Origin: Thermothielavioides terrestris NRRL 8126
Lineage: Eukaryota > Ascomycota > Sordariomycetes > Sordariales > Chaetomiaceae
Reading direction: 5' to 3'
NCBI RefSeq assembly: GCF_000226115.1
Contig: NC_016458.1
Span: forward strand, 62,001 to 126,000
DNA: 64,000 nucleotides
Both the position numbers and the translations under genes were made by a program. The notes beneath the pieces were generated by a model that saw only the letters and a list, made by a program, of their open reading frames with translations, was not told the DNA's origin and made no database searches. Shown in pieces: positions 11,431-23,700 of the stretch (positions are counted from its first letter, which is position 1; every line of letters begins with the position of its first letter).

Positions 11431-13600
11431 CCCGGTTTTTGACACTAGCCCTCTAGATATATAGGGACGTATATTCTAGAAGGGAAGGAAGGCGTAGAAG
11501 CTGCTACCTCCGATAGTTTCACCGGCGTTTAGCTATATTTCCTTCCTAATACCTATTGTTATATTGGCCTCCTACTCGCTAGTGATATCTCCGTTAGCTA
11601 CGTCTCACTCAGTCTTCGTCTATCTACTATCCTTCGCTCGTTTTTAGCCTTCGAGGCCTCATTCTTTTTCGCTAATACCCAAGTTTTCCTTCTAGGGGGT
11701 AACCCTACTCTTAGGAGCCTTATAGTCATTTATACCTTTTTCTTTTCACTTCTACCCTCTAGATAAATGGTTTCTATCGTGTAGGACTAAGTTTCTTAGA
11801 GCTAAAGCCAAGGCTAAGAAAAATCTACAATTAGGGTATATAGTCTTTTAATCTACTATCTATAGGCTAAGCTTCTAAACTATATCCCACCCCCTGCCTA
11901 TCCTTGTCCATTATCTCTGTCCCTCAACGACGTAAGCTCTTACGGTTGGCCTAGTATCGCGCTATTTGCTCCCTAATAGTATCCTCCAACGGGATAAACC
12001 ACTCTTGGCCTACCTTTTCTAGATATAGCTTTAGCCTAGGATCGTTCTTCGAATTATATAGAAGATAGCCCTATAAGATCAAGTCCTAAGCTAGGTACTT
12101 CTGATCGTTCCTATAGACGTAAGTCTAGGTATATTCCTTTTCTAACTAGATATAGTTAGTATACTTATTAGCAAAAAGAGAAGTAAGAGAAGCGTAGCTA
12201 TTGAAGGGCCAAATTATATAGACATTCCTATCTTCGCTAAAAGGAGTTCTCGAACGCTAGTACGAAAGTTTATAGCTTTAGCAAGGAACTTTATTGCTAT
12301 AAAAATGTTAGTCTTCCTCTACCTAGAGGGCGAGTATAAAAGGGAAGTGTAGCACTTACTTATAACCCTATACCTAGATTAAGAGAGCCGAAGCTCAGTT
12401 TAGGCGTATAGTAAGATAATATATCTAATGCCTAAGTAGTCCGCCATTGTAATACTCTATGAACACTAGACGAAGAACTAAGGTGTTATAGTACTATTCA
12501 ATTACATCAACTAGCCTATCGTCGATATAAACCGATCGCTATATCCTATACTGATCTTACTAATTGCTTAGTAGGACCTACTAGACGTATAGCAATCTAA
12601 CGTTTAGTCGAAAGATCTTAATTATACTGTAGATAGCCTTATATTCGACTAAGATCGTAGTATATTCGTTAGTATAACGCTTATCTTTTAGTATTGGCGG
12701 ATCCTTTATCTTGCTTTAGACTACCTAGACATACTTCTAGGCTACAAAGATCGTTGTTTTTAGCATTAGCGAAAGATCGATCTAACGGTTTATAATCCTA
12801 TATAACAGTAGCCTTTAGTCGTTTACTTTATTAATAATTTCCTATAATACGTTGTAGGTACACTAGCTATTTAGCATTATAGTTTCTAGGTTATAAATTC
12901 GTATATAGGAGCTATATATAAATTCGAAAGGGAAGTAGAAGACTTAACTACTAAGAACCCAATCTACCTAGAGAGACGAAGGCACTAGAATAAAGTAGTA
13001 AGAAGGTTAGAGGAAGAAAATACTTCTAGGATAGCAAAGAGGAGAGGAAGGCCTTAAGAAATCAAAGGGCGAATACTTATTTTTAGCTAATCAGTAGACG
13101 CTATAAGCCTTATCCGTTTTCTTTCGCCTAGTTTAGGAAAGAGCTAAGTAGCCCTCCTACCTTCGAAGGCTTATCTACCCCTTTTTCTTAATCCTCTTAC
13201 TAGCTCTCTTACAATTAACCATTTCTTTCGCCTTGCCTACTGCACCTTAGATTTTCTTGTAATCGCTTTAATCGGTCTAGATCTTTCTGCCTAGAGAGCG
13301 ACTTTTCTATCGAGCCAAATTTTTATATACTATCGTAAGCATTGCTATAGGTCGTCGTAGGATTCCCAATTTCGTAGGGCCTATACAACCTTAGGCTAAT
13401 ATAACTGCTGCCCTAAGATGGAAGTAGCCGCTTAGAGAGCTTAAGTTTTATATACCACTAGGTTCGTAGAGGCTTATAAGAGATAGCGATTAAGCGAAGT
13501 ATTACGCCTCCTTTATAGGGCAAAAGCTAGACTTAAAGATGCTAAGTTACCCTAGGGAGACTAGTCCTAAGCTTTTTCTATTTCTATAGACCCTAAAGAA
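11431..13600 (+). other. C-family region between pol and the Ulp1-like ORF
   Basis: Shared with C2 (there on the minus strand, 43930-42945 and 35386 to about 34100). Several frames on both strands can be read through RIP stops, so no coding assignment is made. It may be the N-terminal part of the Ulp1-like ORF. Confidence 0.4.
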
Positions 13601-15579
13601 GTATCTATAAGATATAATCAATTAGCAGCCTAACTAGATTTAGAGCCTTTAGCTTAGCGTAAACCCTAAGATTATAAGCTACCTATTCCTAGGCTAGCTA
13701 GAGGGAAGATATACAATAGATCGGTTTTTCGAAGTTAGTTTCGTAGATATAGGTGTTTCGCTTTTTGATATAGAAGGTATACTATTCGCTAAAGAATAGC
13801 TAAAGGGCCAAATGATCCTAGACGTTATATAGTTTTTCTTTCGTCCTTATAAGGACTATCTCTAGTTCTACCTATAGCCTATCTTAGATACTAGTCCTAC
13901 ACCAAAGGAGTTCCACCGATCTAGCTAAAAGGTTATTACTAACCATTGTCGCTTCTAGGTCTTCCTTTACTTCGTCGACGAAAGGCATTGGGCTATCACG
14001 ATCTTCGACTAAGTCGTAGGCTAGCTTTACTACTTCGACTCTATACTTAAGAGTATAGAGACGTATATCGATATCTTGTTAAAGGTCTAGATTGCTTTCT
14101 AGTCCGTCTATAGGTTCTCTTAGTTGTAGCTATATAAGGAGGTCATTATCCACTACCCTTAGTAAAGTTTAGAATAGGAGTATAGATAGTTCGCCTTTAA
14201 GTTTATATAAGCCTTTCTTCAAGAGCTCTAGCCCTACCTTCTAGACGGATAGACGTAGTTCAAGCTGCCCTAGCTTCGGCTATACTAGGGAGATAGCGAG
14301 ATAGTTGTATAGCAACGTATATTGCATTTATAGTTAGAAGCTTATAGGAATACTCTTAGTACTTTTAAGGATTGCCTACTCTATACCAAAGGAATCCCTT
14401 TGTTATAGTAGAACGAAGGGAAGATATACGAGCTCCCTTTGGACCTATTGTCTCCGACCTAAAAACCTATATAGCCTACGTTCTCGGAGTATAACGAAGA
14501 CGAGGTAATCAAAGTCCTCTAAGCCAACAATATATTCGTATCTAATGCCTCTAAATTTAATGACCTACCTATATATCTTTACAACTACTTTAGTAATATA
14601 GAACTTAGGATCCTAGCTATATACTTAGTAGCGTTTAAGGAAGCCTAGCTCCCTAGCCAAAGCAAGGAAGGAGTGATCGCCACTACCTAAATCATCCTTG
14701 TACCCTAGTCAAAGAAGGACATAGTATACTAGGTATACTATCGTAGGGTTGTAGGACTCCTACTGGACAAATAGTTTAGCGGCGTACTACCTTTACAAGA
14801 CCCTATAGACGACCTTAGACAATAGTTATAAAGTACGTTTCTAGTACCTAGCGCTATTCCGCCCTTTCGACTAGAGGACTAGCCAATTGCTTTAGGTCTA
14901 CTAGCGGCACTTATAGAGGATTTTAACAATATATCGACCTAGTGGGATATCGGAGCTAAGATTATAGAGATTGCTATACTACGAACAACTGTGATATAAA
15001 GGCTTGTCGATACCCCTATAGACAAGATAGACCGTAAGCGCCTTCTTAGCAATAACCTAGTTAAGAACCTTGGGGCACCAGTATAAATAGCCCTTAAGAA
15101 GATAGTACTTAATCCCTACCTCTAGAAAGAGGAGACGCTCGTCTATACGCTTATAAGGAGGCTAGACTACCTCGAGATACTTTATACTCTAGTATAGAAG
15201 TATCTTTAGGTATAAGGATCATCTACGTTATCTAGCCGAACGTCACCCTCAGTATAGTACTATAGTAAGCGCCCTCGTAAGAAGCTAGTGAAGCCTAGAC
15301 GTCTACTTCGCCTACCACTGTACAACCTATACGACTATGCCTTTGCCTATAAGTATAAGTATCTAGTATAGTAGCAAGGCTAAGATGTATATATCAAAGA
15401 GATAGAGGAGTACGAGAGATAGCGTAATCAACTACTATAGCTAGCCGAACCTTCGTAGGCTAAAAGAGCTATATATAGAGAGTAGCTTAAGGAGTAGCGA
15501 CGATAAGAGGTATATATTAAAGAGCTTTTAAGGTACGAGCTTGCCTATAAGAGCGTATAGCAAGCTCGAAAGGGAAGTG
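13600..15579 (+). pseudogene. Ulp1-like (C48) cysteine protease ORF of C1, RIP-inactivated
   Basis: Ulp1/SENP proteases cut SUMO precursors and SUMO conjugates. Here a plus-strand frame shows the family's order: a helical FFFRPYKDYL-like segment, then RHWAI with catalytic His (codon 13986-13988), then YYFDSI with catalytic Asp (14037-14039). Then comes E-Y-R-stop-F-A at 14178-14192, where codon 14181-14183 (TAT) sits at the catalytic Cys. TGTGGACAG with both TpG and the CpA mutated gives exactly the observed TATAGATAG, so the ancestral motif was CGQ. Spacings are H-17-D-48-C, against 17 and 49 in yeast Ulp1 (His514, Asp531, Cys580). A charged, Gln-rich, coiled-coil-like tail (about 15340-15560) follows to the LTR. 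C2 carries the same domain with the same spacing. Many stops: dead here. Confidence 0.82.
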
Positions 15580-16080
15580 TAAATTGGGGTAATGGACTAC
15601 CTAGATATAGGGGACCTAGTTTTTCTATTTTTCTATTTATCTTAGAGCGTTATATTCGTTGCTAGAGGAGGTCTAACCCTCTAGTCATATATATTTAAGT
15701 AGGCTAAGCCTATCTTCTTTATTATAAAGTAAGACATTAAGCAGTTGTCAATATACGTTCGTTAATACTATACTAGTAGTCCCTCTTCTTCTAGGAAGGC
15801 TATTGAGCCTCTCCTTCTATTGTTCTACCTTTGTCTAGACGATAGGCATTTGAGCTATTGAGCTTTGACCGCATTCTTGTTGTCCTTTCTTATATTTCCG
15901 CTATATCCCACTAGACGTATCTGAGCCACGTGTCTTCCTCTTGGAAGACAGCCTTCCCACCACTCGATACGCACTATCTTCATCCGTCTAGAGGGACACT
16001 GCATTCCTTTAGAAGCTGTCTTGCACGCCTGGTTCTAGGTGTGGTGGGGCAGGTTAGTGTAGAGGTTTTATACCACTTCA
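15580..16080 (+). repeat. 3' LTR of C1
   Basis: 501 bp. The first half is RIP-mutated, whereas about 15895-16045 keeps many CA/TG dinucleotides, mirror-image to the 5' LTR. Confidence 0.88.
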
Positions 16081-16084
16081 ATAG

Positions 16085-18500
16085 TCTAGTTCTTATATTC
16101 TAAAAGGCTATTTGCTTATAGGTAGTAGGACATCGTTATTAGCAACTTAGTGCCTAGAGCCTTCTAAACGCTTTACTAAAGGTTGGAAGTAAATTTACAA
16201 TTATAGTCGGAGATAATCGTAGTAGATATGCCCTAGTCGCTAAAAAGTAGTTAGCGAATTAGAATATACCCCTATTCCTAAGTCGAATAGCTAGAATTGC
16301 CTAGAATAAAGAGGGTACACTTTAATAACTTATAAGATACTATAAGTAAGCTATTGAAATAGTTGTAGTTTAGGAGCTACTAGGGTAAACCGGTAGCTAG
16401 GACCTTTAGTAGGCCTAAAATAAAATCGATAGCGATAACGTATATTAGCAAGGTATCGGATAGTCAAATCGGTTGATAGTTGCCTAGTTCAAAGCGACGA
16501 TCTATTGTATTGACTTGACACTTTAGGTATAGTTTAATATACTTCTTAACATTATAGGTTTTATAGGCTATCGATATACCTTGTAAGTCGTATAATATCC
16601 GCTCGATGCTAAAGTAGTGCTTTTTATTGTAGGTAGCTTCTAAGATGGTCTAAATTATATTATAAGGCATATAGAGTAAGCGCAATCCGTTGGGTCGAAT
16701 GTTATAGAGAAGGCTATCTACAAAGATAAATAGGAGGCTAGGCTAAGAGAAAACCTTACTACTGCCCTTAGTAGCCGATTTAATAGTAAGATCTTTGATA
16801 ATAGCGATGTACTTAGTATTATAAGAGTATATAGCTATAAAGTGAGCTTAAAGGTCGTTATCTAGCTTCGCTTCTACGAAGGCGAACTAAATGTTGTTAA
16901 GGACTATATCGTTGTTACTAGGGCTATTCTCGTAGTTTAGACTATCCTATAGAGCTTTTAAACGGCTAAGTGCGTTAGGCACTAGGTTCAGGTAGCCTAG
17001 AAGGTGATAGATCTCTAAGTTGTACTATAAGAGGTAAATAAAGGCGTTGATAAGCCTATAATTAGCTTGTTCGATAGACAATGTATCTAAAATAGTCTAG
17101 TTGACAATACCTTTTATAGAGGTATAATCTATAAGGACAACGACAGGCTTATACAACAAATGAATTGTAGTATATAGTTTCTTAACTGCCTAAACAAGGT
17201 AGGCGACCTCCTATTTAGAGGGCCTATACTAGAGTTCCTCCTTTGTAAAGTACTAGTTTAGAAATATAATAGGCCGAACCTAGGTTGATAAGATAATAGT
17301 CCTAGGCTTCTACTTATAACTATCAGCAAGGTAGAACGCTATAACGCTAAAGCTATACTCTAGGTATCTGTCGATCTATAAGAAGAGGGTCTTACTAGGG
17401 TCGAAGTGCAATAAGATAGTTAGGTCTAGCTTATAGATAGTATCCTAGATAGCTTCGAAAGAGGCTTTCTTAGTAAACGTCGGTTCAAAGGAAGTTTTAG
17501 CGCAATAGGCGGTACGCTTACTAGGGTTGTATTCTCCATTTGGCCAATGGCTTAGCCTTTCGTAAGTAGTGTAGTCTTATAGTTCTAGAGAGGCTCGATC
17601 AATTGTATATAGTATAGGATTAAGTAGTATAGAAATCCTAACGCGCTAATATATTGCTTTAGAGCCTTTAGGTTATTTGGAAAGGCGAGGTTCTAGAAGG
17701 TGGCTATATAGTACTCTATGTTAGTTAGTCCAAATCTATCGATATAGAAACTAAGCAGCTCTACACTAGGATATACGATATAAGATTTAGTAGGAGCAAT
17801 AGAGATATTCTTCTTTTCGAAGAGACTAAAGACGGTTTCTAAGTGCTTAGTATACTTATTTGCAATATCGCTAAAGATAATAATGTCGTCAATAAATATA
17901 TAGGCGAAAAAGGTGTAAAGGCAAAGCAATTGATCTATAAAACGCTAAATATACATAGGAGTATTGCAGTAGCCTATTAGATATACTTTTAGCTATTCTA
18001 ATCTACGAGGGCTAATTAGAGTAAAGCAGTTACAATACAGGGGATATACATTAAACTAGTAGAAGAAGGATATAGCATCGATCGTAGTAATAAACTTTTT
18101 ACCTTGTAGGTATATAATGATATCCGATTGCAAAGGCAGAGGGTAGTTGTCGAGTACTATAACCTTGTTAAGAGTATATAAATTAATAACTATATAGCCT
18201 TTAATCTTACTATAAGAGGTATACTAAACGATGAATACTAGGTATATAAAAGGAGTAGCCTTTGTAGCCTATTCGAAGCGCTTTTACTAGTGTAGTTCGT
18301 TGAAAGTAGTATTAAGAACTTTATAATTGCAAATGCTTAGAGGGTATTAGTAGGTATAGATCTTCTAATACTACTAGCCTTCTATAAAAGACATTTACAT
18401 TATATCCTCTTCGTTCTAGACAACTTAGCCCTTATCCTTCTATAGGCGGGGATAACGCTTAACAATGTTAACAAATCGCTATACTAGCTTACGATCTTAG
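16085..18500 (-). pseudogene. Element B RT, RNase H and integrase N-terminus remnant
   Basis: Minus strand. The RT catalytic motif YIFIDDIIIFSD is intact at about 17905-17870 (both Asp codons within 17885-17890), followed by HLETVFSLFEKK and SFYIDRFGLT, typical Ty3/Gypsy RT. This stretch (17929-17693) stays open for 78 codons, but RIP stops lie on both sides. Downstream (16085-17690) holds RNase H and the start of integrase, continuing beyond C1 at 9202. Upstream (17940-18500) holds RT palm and fingers. Confidence 0.78.
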
Positions 18501-20350
18501 GTATATATATATACGCCCTCTAAAGTGAGTATCTCTAGTAAGTCGGTAGGTATTTTGAGGCCTAGAGTCGAGTACTTCTCTAGCACCACTGGCTTATAGT
18601 TATTAGAAGGCAATTCGAGGCTAGGATTATACCCATTGGTATAACTATCCGCCTTTAGCATAGGAGGCGTAGTATACCTATTGGTAGAATCTAAGCATAT
18701 AGGCTTAGGGCTTAGATTATACCTATTGGTATAGCCTTCAATGTTAGGATCTTAGATTGATCAGCACAATGTAGGCTAGGTAGGCTAGCCTAGTAGGTAC
18801 ACCAATTGGTATAATATAGGTCTAGATTTAGATAAAGTAGCTAGCTACATTGCGTCGCTATAAGGCGTTGATAGCTCTAGCGAATCTTACAAAGATAATA
18901 GGGCCTAGGACGAAACATTGTTTATAAGTTGTATAGAGTCTCCTAGAATAGTATAAACTAGGCTATATATATCGAATGTAATTGATACGCTAGAGCTAAT
19001 GTATTGAACAGCGGTTTAAACTGAACTAGGGTTCGTAGTAGTAGATATCATTGTTAAAGCGGTCGCTATAGTCAATACTATAAAGGCTATCTCCTAGGAA
19101 TAGGCGATATAACCGCTATCGTCAGTATTCTTAATCTAGCTAATAGGGTAGCGCTTTAGAATAGTGAAAACTCCTTTAGTTAGGTTTTTAAGAGCTACTA
19201 CTTTAGGAGTCTTAGCGTTGACAATGGTGTTTAGTATAGTAGGATAGCGAGCGTTGAATATTATAGACTAGTCTATTGGAAGAGGCTTATATTCTATAGC
19301 GACGAACGCTTTCTACTTAGGCTATAAGGTGATAGTATATATAGTCTTAACCTTGTATATATAGGGGAACGTCTAGGTGTATGTTAAAAATGATTTCTAT
19401 TTAAAAGACCCTTATAATAAAAATAACGAAAAGTTATTTTATCAACTTTATATAAGTTGATTATATAAGCAAACACTGCTTATATAAGCAAAATAAGATA
19501 AGATAAGCTTACTATAAGCTTAAAGGGTTAGGGTTACGATCGAACGATCTCGAACAACGAAGATTAGCACTAAGGTTCTTAGTTGCAAAGATCGAACCAA
19601 TGAATAGGAATATAAAAGTGGGCCCAATGACGAATAAAAGTGGATCCACTGTGGATCCTAATGACGATTATAAGTGGGTCCAAGAGTGGAATAAAAGTGA
19701 GCCTGGGAAACGGGCAATAACCGGGAGAGAAGAAGTCTATATATCGAGGTTCAACCTCCTACCTTTGACCTCTCTTCTTTTTCCTCATGCACAACACTTT
19801 TTCCACACACACAACCACTCTTATCTTATCACACCCCCACTTTTATCAATATATCCACTTTCTCCACTTTTAAAAGTGGAACTACCTATTCTCTACTTTT
19901 ATAAAAATGGAACCACTTGCTTAGTTGTTAAATCTCTCAACGACTAGTAAACCTACTATTCGAATAACCACCTATTGCTACATTCCTCTAAGTAGCAAAG
20001 CGATACTCTTCGATCCTACCTTCAATATACTAAAGGCTACCGAAAAACTAACTTCGATGTTAATTTCTCTAGCCTTTCCAACAATGTATATAGCGAATAG
20101 TATATTGAATCCTCCTAGGATACTATGTAGGCTAGTGATCTTTATACTATAATCGATAGAGGCTTGATATAGATCTAGGAAGTCGGCTCCTAATAGAAGG
20201 TTGGTAGGCAGCTTATCTACTACTTAGGCGGACTAAGTGAACTTGAGGAGTGCTAGGCCTATAGCTATAATGCTCGATAGATAAATGACAAAGGTCGCTC
20301 ACTAGGTAGGCGAAGTCTTTCTAATACTACGAATTTGGCTATTATAGCGT
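18500..20350 (-). pseudogene. Element B protease-to-RT linker remnant
   Basis: Minus-strand frames with an aspartic-protease-like segment (LLLGADFL, about 20200) and a linker rich in repeated CCTATTGGTATA-type segments (about 18590-18800). It is split by the low-RIP insert at about 19377-19943. Assigned by position between gag and RT. Confidence 0.5.
19377..19943 (+). mobile_element. Weakly RIP-mutated ~560-bp insert (solo LTR or MITE candidate)
   Basis: CA and TG are common here while the DNA on both sides is strongly RIP-mutated. The block starts near TGTTAAAAATG (19382) and ends near TCTCTCAACGA. Candidate 4-bp flanking repeat CTAG at 19373-19376 and 19944-19947. It contains a TCTATATATCG box, a CT-rich stretch and four imperfect repeats of ATAAAAGTGG type (about 19611-19705), plus inverted AAAAGTGG/CCACTTTT motifs. 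The 115-codon frame at 19600-19947 runs to the block end and is probably not a gene. No second copy in the window. Confidence 0.55.
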
Positions 20351-20355
20351 TTAAT

Positions 20356-20741
20356 TGTCATGGCAAGGCAAAACAAGTACTAGATAACTCGTAGCTAAAT
20401 TGATCCTCGGTTGACGAAGACTTCAAGTCTGAGGAGAGAGAGGGAAACTATCAATATATAAGTAGAAAACTATGCTTAAATACCTTAGGTGGTACGTATA
20501 GACAATTTGCAGTGAGGCTACAATTTGCAATAGGGCTACAAAGTCTATATGTTATAGGGTAAGACGTAGTTTACCTTATTAGCGCGTTTTTCCTTATTGG
20601 TAAGTCAACCCCTCCTTCCCAATTCGGAAGTCGACTCGAATCCTATAAATCCACCAACTTAGGAGGTTACGTGAGTGTATAGTCACGTGATAGGTCTATA
20701 CGCAAGTCATATAACGGTGGTCAGCGTGCTATGCCGTTATA
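20356..20741 (-). repeat. 3' LTR of element E
   Basis: 386 bp. The outer end TGTCATGGCAAGG is preserved against TGTTATAGCAAGG in the partner; the inner end is RIP-mutated. Confidence 0.9.
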
Positions 20742-23700
20742 TCACCCCCCTCTCGAAGAAGCGTTATACCTATACGACGGATACGTTGCAGTCCTCCGCT
20801 AGCTATTGGTAATTAGAAGAATTGGCTCGCGAGCCTATTTTTTACGAAGTTTATACAATTGAGTTCTATAGGACTTAGAAATCTGCCCTATAGCCTACTA
20901 GGCTATACAAGATACTATATCTAGGCCAATGGGTATATAAGGGAGCTAGGATAAAACGTTATCCTACGACCTTATAGTAGGTTTATATATATATACAACG
21001 TCTCCTAGATCGAGTTAGATCGCATTGTTCTTTAGGTACTAGTAGGTTATTATCTAAGTGTTTATTATCGAAGTAATCCTCCTTATAAGCTTTTAGCTAT
21101 TGTAGTAATTGCTAAGGTGGTCTAGCTATATAGGGGAATTCCTTATAGAACTCCTAGAGGCGATGTAGTACATTCTTGAAATTAGTAGCGTCGTACTATT
21201 TAGGGTCCTTGCTCTAACCGATCTATTAAGTACAATACTAGAGTTTCCCTTTGAATATCTAAGAGGTAAAAATTTTTTCGACTTACTATTCTAATTCGCT
21301 ATCTACCTTAATTGGCAGCTTAGGCTAGGGTTCCTAACCTAGTAATAGCTCATTCGATACCCTTTGGAGTTGATCTGAGGTAAATACTAGGTATATCTTC
21401 TAGGTCTTAGGTAGCTTTAGTTTATAGGAATAACCCTTCTTAGCGATAATTGGAAAAGGCTTAGCGACTAGGTAGTTGAGCTTGTCGCTTAGTCGGTTCG
21501 TCTACTAGCGGCCCTTTATAATATAGACCTCTTGACCAACTTTAAATTCTTCTAGCTACTAATGCTTATTCACTTACCGCTTTTAAGCTTTCTAAGCTTT
21601 CTATATACTTTCTTTAGCGAATTAGATAGTAGAATTAATTCTAAAGAGTATCTCCTATACTTTAGTACGATCAAGCTTGTCTTTAACACTATTAAATTCT
21701 CGAGTATACTTCTACTAATTGTAGGTCATCTAGGGGAGTATACTAGTCTCGACCTTGAACAGAGCAAGGCTAGTAGACAAGTAGAATAAAATGGCTTAAG
21801 TAAAATCTATTATAGGCAGTAATTCTAACTAATTGTCTTAGAAATAGTTAACGAAGGGGTATAGACGTTGATTAAAGTATTGATTTATAATTTTAGTCTA
21901 CCTATCTGTCTAGGGGTACTTTAAAGAAGAGAGGTGTAGGTTAATTCTAAGGATTTTATAGAACTTGTCCTAGAATACTAAGATAAACTAAGGGCCTTAG
22001 TCCAAAGTGATCGATTCTAGGGCTCTATAGGTATACTAAATATATTAGTAGTAGAGTTGTACTATCTCTTTAGCAATAGTAGTCTTATAGTAGAGGAGTA
22101 AGTAGCTATACTTCCCTAGGCGGTCTACTATAATAAAGACTTAGTCGTAGCCCAACTTGTCTTAGGGTATTATATAGAAGTCTATAGTAACGTACTACTA
22201 AGGTCTTATAGGGACTTCTAGGGGCTTGAGGAGGCTTAGTGGCTTGTTGTAGGGTATATAGGAACGTTGATAGGTCTAGCAATTCTTAATGAACCTATCG
22301 ATATCTTTTATTTGCCTTAGCTAGAAGTATTGTCTCTAGACCAACTCTCGTATCTTATTCCTACCTAGGTAGGCTATAAAGATCTAATTATAGATCTTAG
22401 CTAATAGATAGGTTCGTAGGTAACTATCTAGTAGAACTATTAGCCTTCCTCCCTTTAGTAGGAGGCTATTGTCGTTTAGGGTCTAGTTGGTATTATTCTA
22501 ATAGGCAAGCTCTTAGAAACTCTCTAGGGCTTCGCTTTCTTAGTTCGCTTTAAAGATAGCATCTACTAGTTTATATCCTTCGAGTCGTCGTAGACGAGAT
22601 AGCTTAGATTCGTTAGCTTTAATTTAATAGATTATATATCGTAAATTATATTTAGCGAGCTCCTTAGGTAGCAACTCTAGCTCCTCTAGGATCTATAGGT
22701 CTAGCTTACTCTTAGGGAGGACCGTCTAGGTATAGTAAGCTTCTTAGACTTCCTTCTAGGTAGCGAGCTCCTTGGCCTTATAGGATAGGGTATCGGCAAT
22801 AGCGTTCTATTTACTAGGTTAGTAGACGATTTAAAAATCTAGGGTAGAGAGGAGCTTAGCCTATCTAGCTTATTGTATATTAAGTAGCCTCTTCTATATA
22901 AAGTATTACAACGTATAGTAATCGGATAAGATGTTGAACTATTGTTAGAGGCTAAGTAGTATTAGGTACTATTCTTCAACAGTATATACAATAGTAAAGA
23001 GCTCTTTATCGTAGATAGAGTAATTGCTTTCTAGTCTAGACATTGTTCTTAAGAAGAACGTGATAGGGTACTAACTATTATTGTATTTTTGCTAAAAGAC
23101 TCTAGCTACGACTCTACCGGATACGTCGACTTCGATTTAGCTCTCTTTAATAGGATTATAGTGTTTAAAGAGTAGAGTATTAGTCATTTGCCTCTTAAGT
23201 TCTTAGAAGGCTTCTTTACACTCTTTGGTCTACTTAAATAGTTTTCCCTTAATAGTTAGGCGCTATAGAGGATATATAATCCTTCTATATTTATAGATAA
23301 ATTGGCGATAAAAGTTGTAGAATCTAAGGAAAGCTTGTATTCTCTATATAATAGTAGGTTAGTCCTAAGAAACTACTATCTTGATCTTCTTTAGGTCTAC
23401 TTAGACGCTTTCAGTGCTGACAATAAACCTAAGGAACTTAGTTTCGATAATGTAGAATTTATATTTCTTAATGTCTATCTAGAGACCTACTTCGTATAGC
23501 TTCTAGAAGATAAGCCGTATATATTTATAGTGCTCTTCCTTGTTCTAAGAGTAGATAATTGGGTTATTGATATAAACGGTTATAAATATATCGAAATACT
23601 CAAAGAACTAGGAATTGACAAATTACTAGAAGGTAGTAGGTCTATTATATAGGCTAAACGGTAGAACCTTATAGTAGAATTGACTATATTAGGTTCAGAA

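Larger units (their letters stand above)
9203..16080 (+). mobile_element. Element C1: non-autonomous Gypsy-type element with Ulp1-like ORF, nested in B
   Basis: The 501-bp LTRs are 9203-9703 and 15580-16080, starting TGAATTGG and ending CACTTCA. The 4-bp TSD is ATAG (9199-9202, 16081-16084). A purine-rich PPT (GAAAGGGAAGTG) precedes the right LTR. The internal region has a gag (about 10600-11430) fused directly to the 3' third of the family, with Ulp1-like ORF (about 13700-15560). Compared with C2, about 6.1 kb spanning protease, RT, RNase H and integrase is missing at about 11430-11460. All frames carry RIP stops. Confidence 0.85.

Noticed and set aside
17693..17929. 78-codon open frame with RT motif as an intact gene
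   Set aside because: It is a chance stop-free fragment of element B pol, with RIP stops on both sides.
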